In this document: piece by piece, positions 55,289 to 63,825 of the stretch
How positions within the stretch are numbered: the stretch's first letter is position 1
Layout of the letters: each line of letters starts with the position of its first letter
Source of the DNA: Acidiluteibacter ferrifornacis
GTDB lineage: Bacteria; Bacteroidota; Bacteroidia; Flavobacteriales_E; Vicingaceae
Direction: 5' to 3'
NCBI RefSeq assembly: GCF_009909615.1
Contig: NZ_WWNE01000005.1
Span: 372,334 to 436,333 of the forward strand
Length of the DNA: 64,000 bases
Made by a program: the position numbers and the translations under genes
Notes under the pieces: model-generated
The model's input: only the letters and a program-made list of their open reading frames with translations
What the model was told of the DNA's origin: nothing
Databases searched by the model: none

Positions 55289-55939
55289 ATGAAAACGATT
55301 CTCTTACAACTTATTGTTTATTTATATTGCTTTACACTAAATAGTCAAGACGATAAGGATTACGGAAAGGCAGATCTTGAGTTTTGGCAAATGGACAGTT
55401 ATTACACCATGGTTGATGGTGAAATGAAAGAAAAAAGTTATGAAAAGCAATACGAAAAAAATGTAGTATTTACAGCAAGTGATTACGAACATTGGTACAA
55501 TGAAGAAAGGCAAGTCTATTACCATATCATTCAGTTAACACATCACTCCGAAGAAGTGCGTAGCGGAAACCAAAACCTGTTAATCGACCGTAGAATTCGC
55601 ATTATAGTTCCCGATCAACTGTGGAAAGTTGGCAGCACTTTTACAGTTGATATAGCCGGAGCACCAAACTACCCTCAAGATGGTGCATGGGCAAGTTTTG
55701 GAGTTAGTAACCCGGATCCCGCATCATCCATGTATGGAGAAACAGCATGGTCTTATTGGGGAAAGTATATGGACAATGGAGGAAAAATGGGACAATTAGT
55801 AATTACAAAAAATGATGAAAAAGCAATTTCAGGAACATTTTATTTTGAAGCAGGATTTAACGGTTGGAAAGAAAACAGACCGGAATTTAAAAATGCCAAA
55901 ATTACCAATGCCTCTTTTAATGTTTATTTAGATAAATAA
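55289..55939 (+). CDS. Secreted hypothetical protein
   Basis: This 216-residue protein has a short signal peptide (MKTILLQLIVYLYCFTLNSQ) and a mature part with many aromatic residues and strands (for example WYNEERQVYYHIIQLTHHS, PQDGAWASFGVSNP and SGTFYFEAGFNGWKENR). The final part looks like a beta-sandwich binding domain. No family is recognised. It starts 24 bases after the previous gene and is likely cotranscribed with it and the SBBP protein. Confidence 0.68.
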   Translation: MKTILLQLIVYLYCFTLNSQDDKDYGKADLEFWQMDSYYTMVDGEMKEKSYEKQYEKNVVFTASDYEHWYNEERQVYYHIIQLTHHSEEVRSGNQNLLIDRRIRIIVPDQLWKVGSTFTVDIAGAPNYPQDGAWASFGVSNPDPASSMYGETAWSYWGKYMDNGGKMGQLVITKNDEKAISGTFYFEAGFNGWKENRPEFKNAKITNASFNVYLDK

Positions 55940-55960
55940 TATCACTAAAAACTTATAATC

Positions 55961-57838
55961 ATGAAAAAAACATTGATAATATTTTTATTTTACATCACTT
56001 CATTACAAGCTCAAGTCCCAACCTTTGAATGGGCAGCCTCTATGGGAGGGTTAAGTAGTGCTGATCGTGGTTCTTCTATAGCAGTAGATGCTTCAGGAAA
56101 TGTTTACACAACAGGAATATTTGAAGGAACTGTTGATTTTGATCCAGGGACAGGGGTCTTTAATCTTACTTCAGCAGGGAACTATGATATTTTTATCCAA
56201 AAATTAGATGCTTCTGGCAATTTTATTTGGGCAAAAAGAATTGGAGGAAGTGGATATGATAATGGTTTAGAGATAGTTGTGGGGTCTTCTGGAAATATCT
56301 TCTGTGTAGGAGAATTTCAAGGAACTGTGGATTTTAATCCGGGAACAGGCACGTATAATCTTACAGCACAAGGAGGATATAATATATTTATTTTAAAATT
56401 AACTAGTTTCGGAGATTTTGTGTGGGCAAAAAGTATGAAAGGTTATGGACATCCTGGTTCTGTTATTGTAGATGCCTCAGACAATATATACACAACAGGG
56501 AGTTTTCAAGATACTGTGGATTTTAATCCGGGAACGGGTGTGTATAATTTAACATCTAATGGAAGTAGTGATATATTTATTTCTAAATTAAACAGTTCAG
56601 GCAATTTTATTTGGGCGAAAAGTATGGGAGGGAATGGAATTGATGGTTCCCAATCAATAACTTTAGATGGAATGGGGAATGTATATATATCAGGTTTGTA
56701 TGAAGGAGTTGTAGATTTTGATCCAGGAATAAACACTTACAACCTAACATCCAATGGATATTCTGATGTTTTTATTTGTAAATTAGATGTTAATGGAAAT
56801 TTTTTATGGGCAAAAAGTGTGGGAAGTAGTGTGTATTATGATGAATCAAGGTCATTGGTCTCAGATGTTCAAGGAAATTTATATATAGGAGGGACATTTT
56901 ATGGAACTGTTGATTTTGATCCTGGAGTGAGTATTTATAATTTAACATCAAATGCTTTTGATGATATATTTATTTTAAAATTAAATAGTTCTGGAGATTT
57001 CGTATGGGTAAAAAGTATAGGAGGAGGTTCTAGCGAACATATAAATTCAATGGCATTGGATACATCGGGAAATGTTTATGCAACAGGCGAGTATTCTCTT
57101 ACCGTTGATTTTAACCCTAATGCCGGAACATATAATTTAACATCTAATGGAGGTTATGATATATTTATTTTAAAATTAAATAGTTCTGGAGGTTTTGTTT
57201 GGGCAAAAAGTATAGGAGGAACGGGATTTGATAATGGATTTTCCTTAACTACCGATATTCATGGTAATTTATATACCACAGGAGTTTTTAGCGAAACAGT
57301 AGATTTTGACCCAGGTATAGGAACTTATGGACTTACCTCCAATGGAGGCGGGGATATTTTTGTTTCAAAATTTAGTCAATGTATAATTAATACCACAATC
57401 ACAGATAATTCACCATACTTAACCGCCAATGCAACTAACGCAAGCTATAAATGGTTAGATTGTGATAATAATTATACCATAATACCAGGAGCAACTAACC
57501 AAACATTTGTAGCAACTGCCAATGGAAATTATGCTGTTGAAGTTACTCAAAATAATTGTACAGATACTTCATTATGTGTTAATGTTACAGGAGTTGGAAT
57601 AAATAAATTAAGCAATAAAAATGAAATTACTGTTTATCCCAACCCAAGTAACGGTATTTTTATAGTAGAACAACCTGTTGTTGCGTCAAGCTCTTACATT
57701 GTTGTTGACTTATCCGGAAAAATAATCCTACAAAACACAATAACAAGCACACGTGAAGTAATAGATTTATCAGCATACAGCAAGGGAGTTTATTTTCTAA
57801 GAGTAGGAGCCGATGTGTTTAAATTGTTAAAGCATTAA
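55961..57838 (+). CDS. SBBP-repeat beta-propeller-like protein with T9SS sorting domain
   Basis: This 625-residue secreted protein has a signal peptide ending near residue 18 (SLQAQ). Seven tandem units of about 46-50 residues follow, each built as GxxxTVDF(D/N)PGxGxYNLTSxGxxDIFI. KLxSSGxFVWAKSxGG segments link them (SBBP repeats, about residues 30-470). At about residues 470-545 lies an Ig-like or IPT-like domain with cysteines, and the end is a T9SS type A sorting domain (ITVYPNPSNGIFIV, then VVDLSGKIIL, then GVYFLRVG). It is probably a surface adhesin or structural protein. Confidence 0.9.
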   Translation: MKKTLIIFLFYITSLQAQVPTFEWAASMGGLSSADRGSSIAVDASGNVYTTGIFEGTVDFDPGTGVFNLTSAGNYDIFIQKLDASGNFIWAKRIGGSGYDNGLEIVVGSSGNIFCVGEFQGTVDFNPGTGTYNLTAQGGYNIFILKLTSFGDFVWAKSMKGYGHPGSVIVDASDNIYTTGSFQDTVDFNPGTGVYNLTSNGSSDIFISKLNSSGNFIWAKSMGGNGIDGSQSITLDGMGNVYISGLYEGVVDFDPGINTYNLTSNGYSDVFICKLDVNGNFLWAKSVGSSVYYDESRSLVSDVQGNLYIGGTFYGTVDFDPGVSIYNLTSNAFDDIFILKLNSSGDFVWVKSIGGGSSEHINSMALDTSGNVYATGEYSLTVDFNPNAGTYNLTSNGGYDIFILKLNSSGGFVWAKSIGGTGFDNGFSLTTDIHGNLYTTGVFSETVDFDPGIGTYGLTSNGGGDIFVSKFSQCIINTTITDNSPYLTANATNASYKWLDCDNNYTIIPGATNQTFVATANGNYAVEVTQNNCTDTSLCVNVTGVGINKLSNKNEITVYPNPSNGIFIVEQPVVASSSYIVVDLSGKIILQNTITSTREVIDLSAYSKGVYFLRVGADVFKLLKH

Positions 57839-57864
57839 CACCTGTAAAAGCTGAAATTATAATG

Positions 57865-57880
57865 ATAACTAAATAGTTAT
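57865..57880. promoter_or_regulatory. Perfect palindrome overlapping the promoter of the TPR-SpoIIE-LuxR gene
   Basis: ATAACTA-AA-TAGTTAT is a perfect inverted repeat of 7 bases with a 2-base centre. It overlaps the first 3 bases of a TATATTTG -7 element (57878-57885). The gene downstream encodes a LuxR-type DNA-binding domain, so autoregulation is possible (inference). Confidence 0.45.
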
Positions 57881-57885
57881 ATTTG
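57878..57885 (+). promoter_or_regulatory. Bacteroidetes-type -7 promoter element (TATATTTG)
   Basis: TATATTTG matches TAnnTTTG 23 bases before the GTG start of the TPR-SpoIIE-LuxR gene. It is partly covered by a palindrome. Confidence 0.5.
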
Positions 57886-57908
57886 TAAGGCAACTTAAAT
57901 TTATATAT

Positions 57909-60329
57909 GTGAACAGAGCAAACATCATATTGTTAAATTATTTGTTGATAGTATTATTATGTTTTTATTTTAAACCAACAATAGCTCAAAATAATAAAAT
58001 CGATTCTTTATGGAGCGAGTGGAAAAATGATACCAATTCCGATACATTAAAACTAAAGGCATTAACTGATTTTATAAAACAAAAATACAGGGTGTTGAAC
58101 CCCGATAGTGCTTTATACTACGCTAAAATAGGATGTGACTTTGCCAAAAAGAAACAATTAAAAAAAGAGTTAGCAGCTTTTTTAAGCATCAAGGGAAATG
58201 CCTATAAACTTAAAACAGATTATACAAAAGCACTAAAAAAATTTTTTGAAGCAGTTGAGTTGAATGAGAAGATAGGAGACAAGTATGCAAAAGCAAACTA
58301 CCTAAGTGAAATAGCTAATATTTATTTAATTCAAGACAATTATTCTGAAGCGTTTGCTTATTATTTTAGTGTATTAAAAATGAATGAAGAGTTGGGAATT
58401 GATAGTAATCAATCTATTCCTTTAGGAGGAATAGGAAGTGTTTTTTTTGGATTAGGAAACTATGATAAAGCTTTTGAATATAGTTCTAAGGCATTAAGTG
58501 TGGCTGAAAAATACAATAATAAAAGAGAAATATATGTAAACCTTTGTAATATAGGAAATGTGTTTGCCCAAAAAAGCAACTACACCAAAACAATTGAGTA
58601 TCATTTAAAAGCACTTGACATACTTAAAAAATTAGGAGACAAAAGAAATGAAATCATACTCCTTACTAATATTGGAACGAGTCAACGAGAATTAAACAAC
58701 AATACTGAAGCACTAAAGTATTATAAATTGGCATTAAGTTTAGCTGAAGAATTAAACGACATAAGAGGCAAGACATTGGTATTAGAACACTTAGGATGGT
58801 TTTATAAATCTATTTCTGATTACAAAAATGCAGAAAAGCATTTTCTACTATTAGAAAACATAAGTGAACAATCCAAATTAGACCTTCGATTACAAAACGC
58901 TTGTTATGGATTGACAGAAGTTTATAAATCAACCAACAGAATTCAACTGGCTTTTAGTTATTATCAAAAATACATTTTGCTTAAAGATAAAATACAAGGA
59001 GAAGATGATTACAAAGCAACTGTACAACAAGAATTGCAGTACGAGTATGAAAAACAAGCAGCCATAGACAGTCTGGCGAATGCCAAAGAAATAAAAATAA
59101 AAGAAGCCGAAATAGCCCAACAAAAAGCAGAAGTAAAAGCCCAACGAAATCAGCAATATGCTTTATATGGAGGTGTAGGTTTGTTGCTTGTTTTTGGTGG
59201 TATTATGTATAACCGCTTCCGAGTAACTAACACGCAAAAAAACATTATAGCAGAACAAAAGAAAGAAGTTGATATCCAAAAAATTGAAGCAGAAACCCAA
59301 CGAGACATTGCCCAAAAAGAACATGCCGAAGCCGAAAAACAAAAACTATTAGTAGAGGAAAAGAATCAGGAGATAATGGACTCCATACAATATGCCAAGC
59401 GATTGCAAGATGCCATACTACCTCCTCAACGAATAGTGAAAGAATATTTAGAACAATCATTTATTCTGTTTCAACCTAAAGAAATAGTATCGGGCGATTT
59501 TTATTGGATGGAGGTAAAAAATGAGTTAACCATGTTTGCCGTAGCCGATTGTACGGGTTATGGAGTTCCCGGAGCAATGGTAAGTGTAGTTTGTGCCAAC
59601 GCACTGAACAAATCGGTAAACGAATTAAACTGTAAAAATCCGGCAGATATCTTAAATAAAACACGAGAATTGGTAGTAGAAACCTTTACCAAAACAGGCA
59701 ACAAAGAACAAATAAAAGATGGCATGGATATTAGTTTATGTGTATTAAACGAAGTAACAGGCGTGTTACAATGGAGTGGTGCCAACAATCCGCTATGGAT
59801 ATACAGAGAAAAAAACAAAGAAATAGAAGTAATAAAGCCAGACAACCAGTCAGTAGGTTTTGATGACAGGTTATTGCCATTCAGTTTTCATGAAATTAAA
59901 TTACAAAACAAAGATGCCATCTATTTATTTTCTGATGGTTATGCCGATCAGTTTGGAGGCGAAAAAGGAAAGAAATTCAAATCGGTTCAGTTTAAAAACC
60001 TGATAATGCAAATAGCTGAAAAGACTATGGACGACCAAAAACAAGAATTACTGGATGTATTTGAGAAATGGAAAGGAAATTTAGAACAAATAGATGATGT
60101 AAGCATCATAGGCGTTCGGTTTGAGAAAGAAAACGAATGCCCTTTTACCCGCAGAGAACTGGAAATAATTGTAGAGTTAAATAAAGGATTATCAAGCAAA
60201 GAAATAGCTGAAAGATTACATCTATCATCTAACACTGTTGATACTCACAGAAGAAGAATTATAAGTAAAACTGAGTTAAAAAGTACAGCTCAAGTGGTCA
60301 ACTATTGTAAACAAAATAATTGGATATGA
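57909..60329 (+). CDS. TPR - membrane helix - SpoIIE phosphatase - LuxR HTH fusion protein
   Basis: This 806-residue protein starts at a GTG (the overlapping ATG is followed by a stop). It has a signal peptide (to about residue 26), TPR repeats (about 60-380), a membrane helix (417-434), a coiled coil (about 385-500) and a PP2C/SpoIIE phosphatase domain (about 505-740). Visible phosphatase motifs are SGDFYW, VADCTGYGVPGAM, GDGMDISL-like and FSDGYADQFGG, with DDVSII at 729-734. The last 60 residues form a LuxR HTH (CPFTRRELEIIVELNKGLSSK, then IAERLHLSSNTVDTHRRRI). The TPR part faces the periplasm and the rest the cytosol. A phosphatase joined to a DNA-binding domain on a membrane anchor is unusual. 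Confidence 0.92.
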   Translation: MNRANIILLNYLLIVLLCFYFKPTIAQNNKIDSLWSEWKNDTNSDTLKLKALTDFIKQKYRVLNPDSALYYAKIGCDFAKKKQLKKELAAFLSIKGNAYKLKTDYTKALKKFFEAVELNEKIGDKYAKANYLSEIANIYLIQDNYSEAFAYYFSVLKMNEELGIDSNQSIPLGGIGSVFFGLGNYDKAFEYSSKALSVAEKYNNKREIYVNLCNIGNVFAQKSNYTKTIEYHLKALDILKKLGDKRNEIILLTNIGTSQRELNNNTEALKYYKLALSLAEELNDIRGKTLVLEHLGWFYKSISDYKNAEKHFLLLENISEQSKLDLRLQNACYGLTEVYKSTNRIQLAFSYYQKYILLKDKIQGEDDYKATVQQELQYEYEKQAAIDSLANAKEIKIKEAEIAQQKAEVKAQRNQQYALYGGVGLLLVFGGIMYNRFRVTNTQKNIIAEQKKEVDIQKIEAETQRDIAQKEHAEAEKQKLLVEEKNQEIMDSIQYAKRLQDAILPPQRIVKEYLEQSFILFQPKEIVSGDFYWMEVKNELTMFAVADCTGYGVPGAMVSVVCANALNKSVNELNCKNPADILNKTRELVVETFTKTGNKEQIKDGMDISLCVLNEVTGVLQWSGANNPLWIYREKNKEIEVIKPDNQSVGFDDRLLPFSFHEIKLQNKDAIYLFSDGYADQFGGEKGKKFKSVQFKNLIMQIAEKTMDDQKQELLDVFEKWKGNLEQIDDVSIIGVRFEKENECPFTRRELEIIVELNKGLSSKEIAERLHLSSNTVDTHRRRIISKTELKSTAQVVNYCKQNNWI

Positions 60330-60946
60330 TTTATAAAATATTATTATTGACAATGTTGTTGTACTCAAGCGTACTAAATGCCCAGGTTGATGCCAAACCA
60401 CTTAATTATTTTTCTCAAGAAGAAATAGACTTAGCCAACACCGCTATTAGTGCTGATTATATGAGTTATCAAGAGAAAAAAGCATTCATGTGGATGAATT
60501 TGGCAAGAATGCAACCTCAAAAATTTATTGAAGTAGTAGTGTTTTTTGCCGAACAAGAATATGGTAGTGCTTACAAAAGTAATCGATACGTAAAATCCTT
60601 ACTTAAAGAATTAAACAAACTTAAACCGCTTCATGCTCTTCAACCAAATGAAACAATGTTTAAGTCTGCCAAATGTTGGGCAATAGAAGCAGGAAAGCTG
60701 GGAAGAATAGGACACAATAGAAAAAATTGCAAAAAAATACATGATGCAGAATGCTGTGGCTATGCTGATGAAAACTCAGGGTTTTATCATTTAGTTAGTT
60801 TGTTAATTGATGATGAGGTAGCTGACTTAGGACACAGAATTATACTTTTATCTGATCAATATTATTTCGCAGGAATATCGATACAACCACACAAAATATA
60901 TGGAAAAAATATAGTAATAAACTTTAGTAGAACTGAAAAATTATAA
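60326..60946 (+). CDS. Secreted CAP (SCP-like) domain protein
   Basis: I choose the ATG at 60326, which overlaps the previous stop (ATGA) and starts a signal peptide (MIYKILLLTMLLYSSVLNAQ). The 206-residue protein has the CAP-like fold: MNLARMQPQKFIEVV, then LKPLHALQPNETMFKSAKCWA, GRIGHNRKNC, and GHRIILLSDQYYFAGISIQP. Four cysteines (CWAIEAG, NCKK, ECCGY) could form disulfides. CAP proteins are secreted, with roles from toxins to wall remodelling. It is translationally coupled to the phosphatase-LuxR gene. Confidence 0.8.
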   Translation: MIYKILLLTMLLYSSVLNAQVDAKPLNYFSQEEIDLANTAISADYMSYQEKKAFMWMNLARMQPQKFIEVVVFFAEQEYGSAYKSNRYVKSLLKELNKLKPLHALQPNETMFKSAKCWAIEAGKLGRIGHNRKNCKKIHDAECCGYADENSGFYHLVSLLIDDEVADLGHRIILLSDQYYFAGISIQPHKIYGKNIVINFSRTEKL

Positions 60947-61029
60947 AAAACGAATTGCCGATTAACGGATATATCAAACCTATCAATATGATTTTCTGGC
61001 ATTTCATCTAACAATTAAAAAAAGAACAG

Positions 61030-62118
61030 ATGAAAACAACCATTTTAACAGCCATTATGGCATTAATAACCCTTTTTAGTTATGGGCAAAACAATGTAGT
61101 TACACTATATGATGCAATACCAACCTATAACGCAGTAATTTATAACTCAGATGTATATATTCCTGTAGGTAAGGAAAGGTATAACATTGAAGAATATCAA
61201 GCATTTAATATAGGAGAGCCGTATGCAAAAGGGAAGTATAAATTTCCATTTTTAGAAAAAGGAAAACCTTTATTTGACGGAAAAGAGTTTGCTTATATAC
61301 ATTCAAGCGGAAAGCTGAGTAAATACAATCTTAAAACAGGCGAATACGTATGGGAATCAGCGTATAAGAATTCCGAATGGGCTGCTCAAACCCCACCAAA
61401 AGATTTAAGCGAAAAATATATCGGAGTGGGTGTTAGCGACCGAGTAGCAGTTTTTAACAAAGAAACCGGAGAGCTTTTAATTCAAGTATCAGGTAAAGGA
61501 ATTTCAGAAGGATTTTCCTTGTCGGGAGATGAAATACTAATTGTTAGTAACTACAACGGCAAAAACATAGCTTATGACATTAAAACCGGAAAGGAATTAT
61601 GGAGCAAAAAAGTAGGATATACCGGAGGTTTTGGAAGCACAACAGAAGGAGATAAAATTTATTTACCATCTTTTGAGCCTTATCTATTTTGTTTGGATAA
61701 AATAACAGGCAGAGAAATATGGAAAATAGATATGAAAAATCTTTCTAATGGCTGTGGCTCTGGATTTTCTACTCCTCCATATATTGTAGGAGATTATTTA
61801 TATACCATACACAGAGATAAAGGAATTTTTAAATTTGATAAAAACACAGGGAAAGAAATATTAAATATCAATGAATTTGGTGAAGTAGTAGGAGATTTAG
61901 TACCCTACAAAAACTATTTTTTATTCATAGATGTAAGTACTCTTTATGTTTTTTCACCCGATAAAGATGAGATAATTCAATCTGTTGAGTTACCCATAAA
62001 TGTTCGAGCAAATTTAGAAGTTGTAGGGGATTTTGGTATTATTACCAATTATAATTTTGATGAAGAACCCTACCAAAAAGGAGTAATGACTATAAATTTA
62101 ACATCACTTATAAAATAA
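61030..62118 (+). CDS. PQQ-like beta-propeller repeat protein, secreted
   Basis: This 362-residue protein has a signal peptide (MKTTILTAIMALITLFSYGQ). It shows about six repeats of the type YNLKTGEYVWES, FNKETGELLIQ, YDIKTGKELWSK, LDKITGREIWKI and FDKNTGKEIL, which form a PQQ-like (BamB-like) propeller without a catalytic site. It could be a scaffold or binding protein in the periplasm. It follows 83 bases after the CAP gene and is followed closely by an unknown secreted protein. Confidence 0.85.
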   Translation: MKTTILTAIMALITLFSYGQNNVVTLYDAIPTYNAVIYNSDVYIPVGKERYNIEEYQAFNIGEPYAKGKYKFPFLEKGKPLFDGKEFAYIHSSGKLSKYNLKTGEYVWESAYKNSEWAAQTPPKDLSEKYIGVGVSDRVAVFNKETGELLIQVSGKGISEGFSLSGDEILIVSNYNGKNIAYDIKTGKELWSKKVGYTGGFGSTTEGDKIYLPSFEPYLFCLDKITGREIWKIDMKNLSNGCGSGFSTPPYIVGDYLYTIHRDKGIFKFDKNTGKEILNINEFGEVVGDLVPYKNYFLFIDVSTLYVFSPDKDEIIQSVELPINVRANLEVVGDFGIITNYNFDEEPYQKGVMTINLTSLIK

Positions 62119-62125
62119 AAACACC

Positions 62126-63055
62126 ATGCAAACTAAATCTTTTATACTACTATTTAATTTATTCTTTTTTCAAATAGCTTTTCCGCAAACAGCAGAAGAA
62201 TTAATCTTAGAATTTAAAATAGAAGAACGTGAAGAATACCACTTTGATAATTATGTTGATGAAATAGAAACTTTTGAGGAAGACCCAGAAACGCTTGAGT
62301 TTTCACATGCAATAGCATATACGATTTTAGAGTTTTCTATAGATGCCGAAAAAGAAGTCGTTTCCAAAAATAATTTGTATTCCGTTCCATTAATTTTAAA
62401 ACAACATACCGAAGATGGAAGCATCATAGCGTTTGATGGATTTTATGCCAATTTTGCTAAAAGCAATAATAAAGTTGAGTTGGTAAACCTTTCTCCTCCC
62501 ACCACGCATTATTTTTCTAAAAATAAAGAAGGACTATTTGTATTACACCGACTTCAATACAGTTATGTAAATCATCTTCCCAACCAATATCACCAACAAC
62601 TTACTACTACTTATAACAACCAAGAAATTGAAACACATTATTCCAATCTATTAAATGAGTATATGAGCTTAATGGATTCTAATTACCTTTATTTAGATGG
62701 ACAAGAATTTACAGACACGCTTGTGTTGGAGTTCTTTGTTGAAAATAGTTTTGAGCGAAAATTTAACCACGAGGATAAAATTATCCACCAACATGTAAAA
62801 GCTTATAACGACCTAGAAAACTTACAATATTGGGGTAACTTATTTGAAATGACCGAGGATTTTTCGCTAAACGCACAATCAAGAGAAAAACAAGAAAAAC
62901 TAGTGGCACAAGATTTTATTTTGGTGTTTAAATACGATAACTCTTTTCCAAAACCAATTTTTGAGTTAATAAAAATTATTCCACCAACGAGACTTGAATG
63001 GAAATCAATTACTGAAACAAAATATTTACTGCAATTGGATATGAAAGAAAAATAA
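62126..63055 (+). CDS. Secreted hypothetical protein
   Basis: This 309-residue protein has a signal peptide (MQTKSFILLFNLFFFQIAFP, cut near QT). The mature part is acidic, with long stretches of Glu, Asn, Tyr and alternating strands (for example YLYLDGQEFTDTLVLEFFVE). No family is recognised. It starts 7 bases after the propeller gene, so the two probably form one transcript. It is the last gene before the repeat-rich end of the window. Confidence 0.68.
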   Translation: MQTKSFILLFNLFFFQIAFPQTAEELILEFKIEEREEYHFDNYVDEIETFEEDPETLEFSHAIAYTILEFSIDAEKEVVSKNNLYSVPLILKQHTEDGSIIAFDGFYANFAKSNNKVELVNLSPPTTHYFSKNKEGLFVLHRLQYSYVNHLPNQYHQQLTTTYNNQEIETHYSNLLNEYMSLMDSNYLYLDGQEFTDTLVLEFFVENSFERKFNHEDKIIHQHVKAYNDLENLQYWGNLFEMTEDFSLNAQSREKQEKLVAQDFILVFKYDNSFPKPIFELIKIIPPTRLEWKSITETKYLLQLDMKEK

Positions 63056-63325
63056 TTTTCTACCAAAACTAAAATAATAGAAAATACAGGAATATTAAAA
63101 ATCATTTTTAAATAAAGCCTAGAAATTAAACAATTTGTTATTACAAAGTCTCTTTCTAAACATAGATTAGATTCTTATTTTTTTAATAAATGCCTTTCAT
63201 TTTGTTTTTTTCTAGTATGTCTATTACTTATTCTTTATGGTTGTTATATATGGAATTTGCTAACCGAATTAAATAATTAAAATAGAGAATCTTTAAACAT
63301 TATGTTAAATAGAGCGTAAGCCAGA

Positions 63326-63388
63326 AAGAAATGCGGGCAAGCGTGGGCTGTGAAACGTGAGTTCACGAACACCCGAAAACAATAAGAA
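63326..63388. repeat. Imperfect direct repeat, copy 1
   Basis: The segment with AAATGCG, AAACGTGAGTTCACGAACACC and AAAACAATAA resembles another at 63583-63648 (AAATGCG, AAACGAGTTTACGAGTTCATG, AATACCGC, AAAAACAATAA). Order and spacing of the shared blocks are similar. The first copy includes a CGTGA/TCACG hairpin. Confidence 0.4.
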
Positions 63389-63582
63389 ACAGTGAGCTAA
63401 TGGACAAATGCTTAGTAATACATTAAAGGCGTTTACGTTTTTCTTCGCCTAAGTGGAGGAACTACTTTAATAGTAGTACTTGCATTTGTACAGAGAGCAT
63501 TGCAGCATATTTCTTTCTTGATTTTTTGGTTCGTTTTGCATCAAGGCAAAATGAACATATAATTAACGCCAGTGAACGCAGC

Positions 63583-63648
63583 ATAGAAAAATGCGAAACG
63601 AGTTTACGAGTTCATGAATACCGCTAAAAAACAATAATAATGACATGA
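63583..63648. repeat. Imperfect direct repeat, copy 2
   Basis: Second copy of the block at 63326-63388, about 257 bases downstream, with a short insertion after the ACGAG step. Confidence 0.4.
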
Positions 63649-63771
63649 ATAAATAAAGCCTTAAAATTATTAAGGCAAACGTATTTTTTATGCAAGTGAA
63701 ATACCAACATAAAATTTTTGATCGAGGGCAAAAGAATAAATATTTAAAGATGTATTGGCAGAAGCGGCTGG

Positions 63772-63825
63772 ATTTGTGCTTAAAATTTTTTGTTATTTCC
63801 AAACAAAAATATTTTATAAGCAAAT
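63772..63825. repeat. AT-rich imperfect inverted repeat
   Basis: ATTTGTGCTTAAAATTTTTTGTT (left arm, 63772-63794, with small bulges) faces its near-complement at 63802-63825. Together they would form a long AT-rich hairpin with a 7-base loop. It matches the type of palindromic element found between genes in Bacteroidota, and no function is claimed. Confidence 0.5.

Noticed and set aside
56100-57370. Regular repeats about 140 bases long, considered as a CRISPR-like or minisatellite array
   Set aside because: They are in frame and encode SBBP protein repeats with codon-level variation; no constant short repeat with variable spacers.
63563-63823. Reverse-strand open frame of 86 codons in the repeat region
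   Set aside because: Hydrophobic Cys/Phe-rich translation typical of AT-rich noncoding DNA, and it runs over the hairpin and direct repeat.
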